This document shows positions 61,912 through 62,482 of a stretch of 62,482 nucleotides of DNA, one piece after another (position 1 is the stretch's first letter; each line of letters starts with the position of its first letter). Origin of the DNA: Alphaproteobacteria bacterium (GTDB lineage: Bacteria; Pseudomonadota; Alphaproteobacteria; Rhodobacterales; Rhodobacteraceae); NCBI GenBank assembly GCA_030424645.1, contig JAUHWP010000005.1:1-62482 (forward strand). Reading direction: 5' to 3'. The notes under the pieces are model-generated. The model did not search any database. It saw only the letters and a list, made by a program, of their open reading frames with translations, and had not been told where the DNA came from. A program made the position numbers and the translations under genes.

Positions 61912-62482
61912 ATGAAGGACGTCGCCGATCCCATTGACCGTGCCCTGCTGGATGACTGGCAGCGTGACTTTCCCGTGGTGCCGCGCCCGTTCGCCCATCT
62001 GGCCAACGTGCTCGGCACGACCGAGGATGACGTGCTGGACCGACTGGCCGACATGCAGGACAGCGGCACGATCACGCGGGTCGGGGCCACCTGCGCGCCG
62101 AACACCCTGTCGGCCTCGACGCTGGCCGCCGTTGCTGCCCCCAAGGATCGTATCGAAGAGGTCGCGGCGATCATCAACGAAGACCCCGGCGTCAATCATT
62201 CTTACGAGCGCGAGGATTACTGGAACCTCTGGTTCGTCGCCACCGGGCCGGATCGTGATGCGGTGACCGCATCGCTTGACCGGATCACCGCCGAAACCGG
62301 GCTGCGCGTGCTTGATCTGCGCCTGTTGCGCCCCTTCAACATAGACCTTGGCTTCAGGATGTCCGGTCAGGACATGCCGGTCATGCACAGCACCCCGCGC
62401 GCGCTGGACCTGTCCGCCATTCGCGACGGGGACAAGGCGCTGATGAACATTCTGACCAGGGGAATGCCCTTGGTGGCCGCCC
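61912..62482 (+). CDS. nirD: Siroheme decarboxylase NirD-NirL fusion, partial
   Basis: These AsnC/Lrp-like enzymes remove acetate side chains of siroheme on the way to heme d1. The visible 190 codons contain a winged-helix-like start (LLDDWQRDFPVVPRPFAHLA, then GTTEDDVLDRLADMQDSGTI) and the NirD-type RVGATCAPNTLSASTLAAVA and NHSYEREDYWNLWFVATG motifs. The frame runs off the window after starting a second unit (DLSAIRDGDKALMNILTRG), which indicates the fused NirDL form. No truncation other than the window edge. Confidence 0.92.
   Translation, partial: MKDVADPIDRALLDDWQRDFPVVPRPFAHLANVLGTTEDDVLDRLADMQDSGTITRVGATCAPNTLSASTLAAVAAPKDRIEEVAAIINEDPGVNHSYEREDYWNLWFVATGPDRDAVTASLDRITAETGLRVLDLRLLRPFNIDLGFRMSGQDMPVMHSTPRALDLSAIRDGDKALMNILTRGMPLVAA

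Overview
The window looks like a chromosomal segment of a denitrifying member of the Rhodobacterales (Roseobacter group). This rests on the high GC content, the gene families, a VPLPA-CTERM/exosortase D surface-polysaccharide locus, a tripartite tricarboxylate transporter (TTT) and a nirS denitrification cluster. No tRNA, rRNA, CRISPR array or intact mobile element was seen. All function calls come from reading protein motifs by eye, without database searches.

Layout. (1) 1-4972, minus strand: pyruvate dehydrogenase operon aceE-aceF-lpdA (lpdA cut by the window edge). (2) 5185-11353: purine catabolism, with a urate/xanthine-type permease, allA, a puuE-uraD fusion, uraH, a LysR regulator and puuD (membrane urate hydroxylase with a cytochrome c tail); together they take urate to allantoate and ureidoglycolate to glyoxylate. 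(3) 11511-14936: a Bcr/CflA-type MFS exporter, a cyclophilin-like protein, then a decayed stretch with remnants of a LysR regulator, a carboxymuconolactone decarboxylase and an aldo/keto reductase around one intact cupin. (4) 15047-20853: TctA-TctB-TctC, a RraA-like protein and a D-2-hydroxyacid dehydrogenase, with a divergent LysR gene; probably uptake and use of an organic acid. (5) 21026-23100: XdhC-family protein and an alpha/beta hydrolase, with a possible IS scar between them.

(6) 23079-34134, minus strand: the most notable locus, a single 3447-residue hybrid NRPS-PKS (A-PCP-KS-AT-ACP-aminotransferase-C-A-PCP-TE) followed by its own Sfp-type phosphopantetheinyl transferase. The hand-read specificity codes suggest a valine-like starter and a beta-alanine terminal unit, with malonyl extension and beta-amination between them.

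(7) 34424-55103: an envelope/exopolysaccharide region with a VPLPA-CTERM protein, a PrsT-like TPR lipoprotein, an exosortase-EpsI fusion, a flippase, a hexapeptide acyltransferase, a large beta-helix protein with 18-bp repeats and a duplicated C-terminal domain, a DegT-type enzyme, three FemAB/GNAT-like proteins, a GT2 glycosyltransferase, a NodB-type deacetylase and an O-antigen-ligase-like protein. (8) 55364-62482: FNR-type box, nirS, a multiheme NapC/NirT fusion, a cupredoxin, a second FNR-like box, then nirE-nirC-nirF-nirDL (cut by the edge) for heme d1 synthesis and nitrite reduction to NO.
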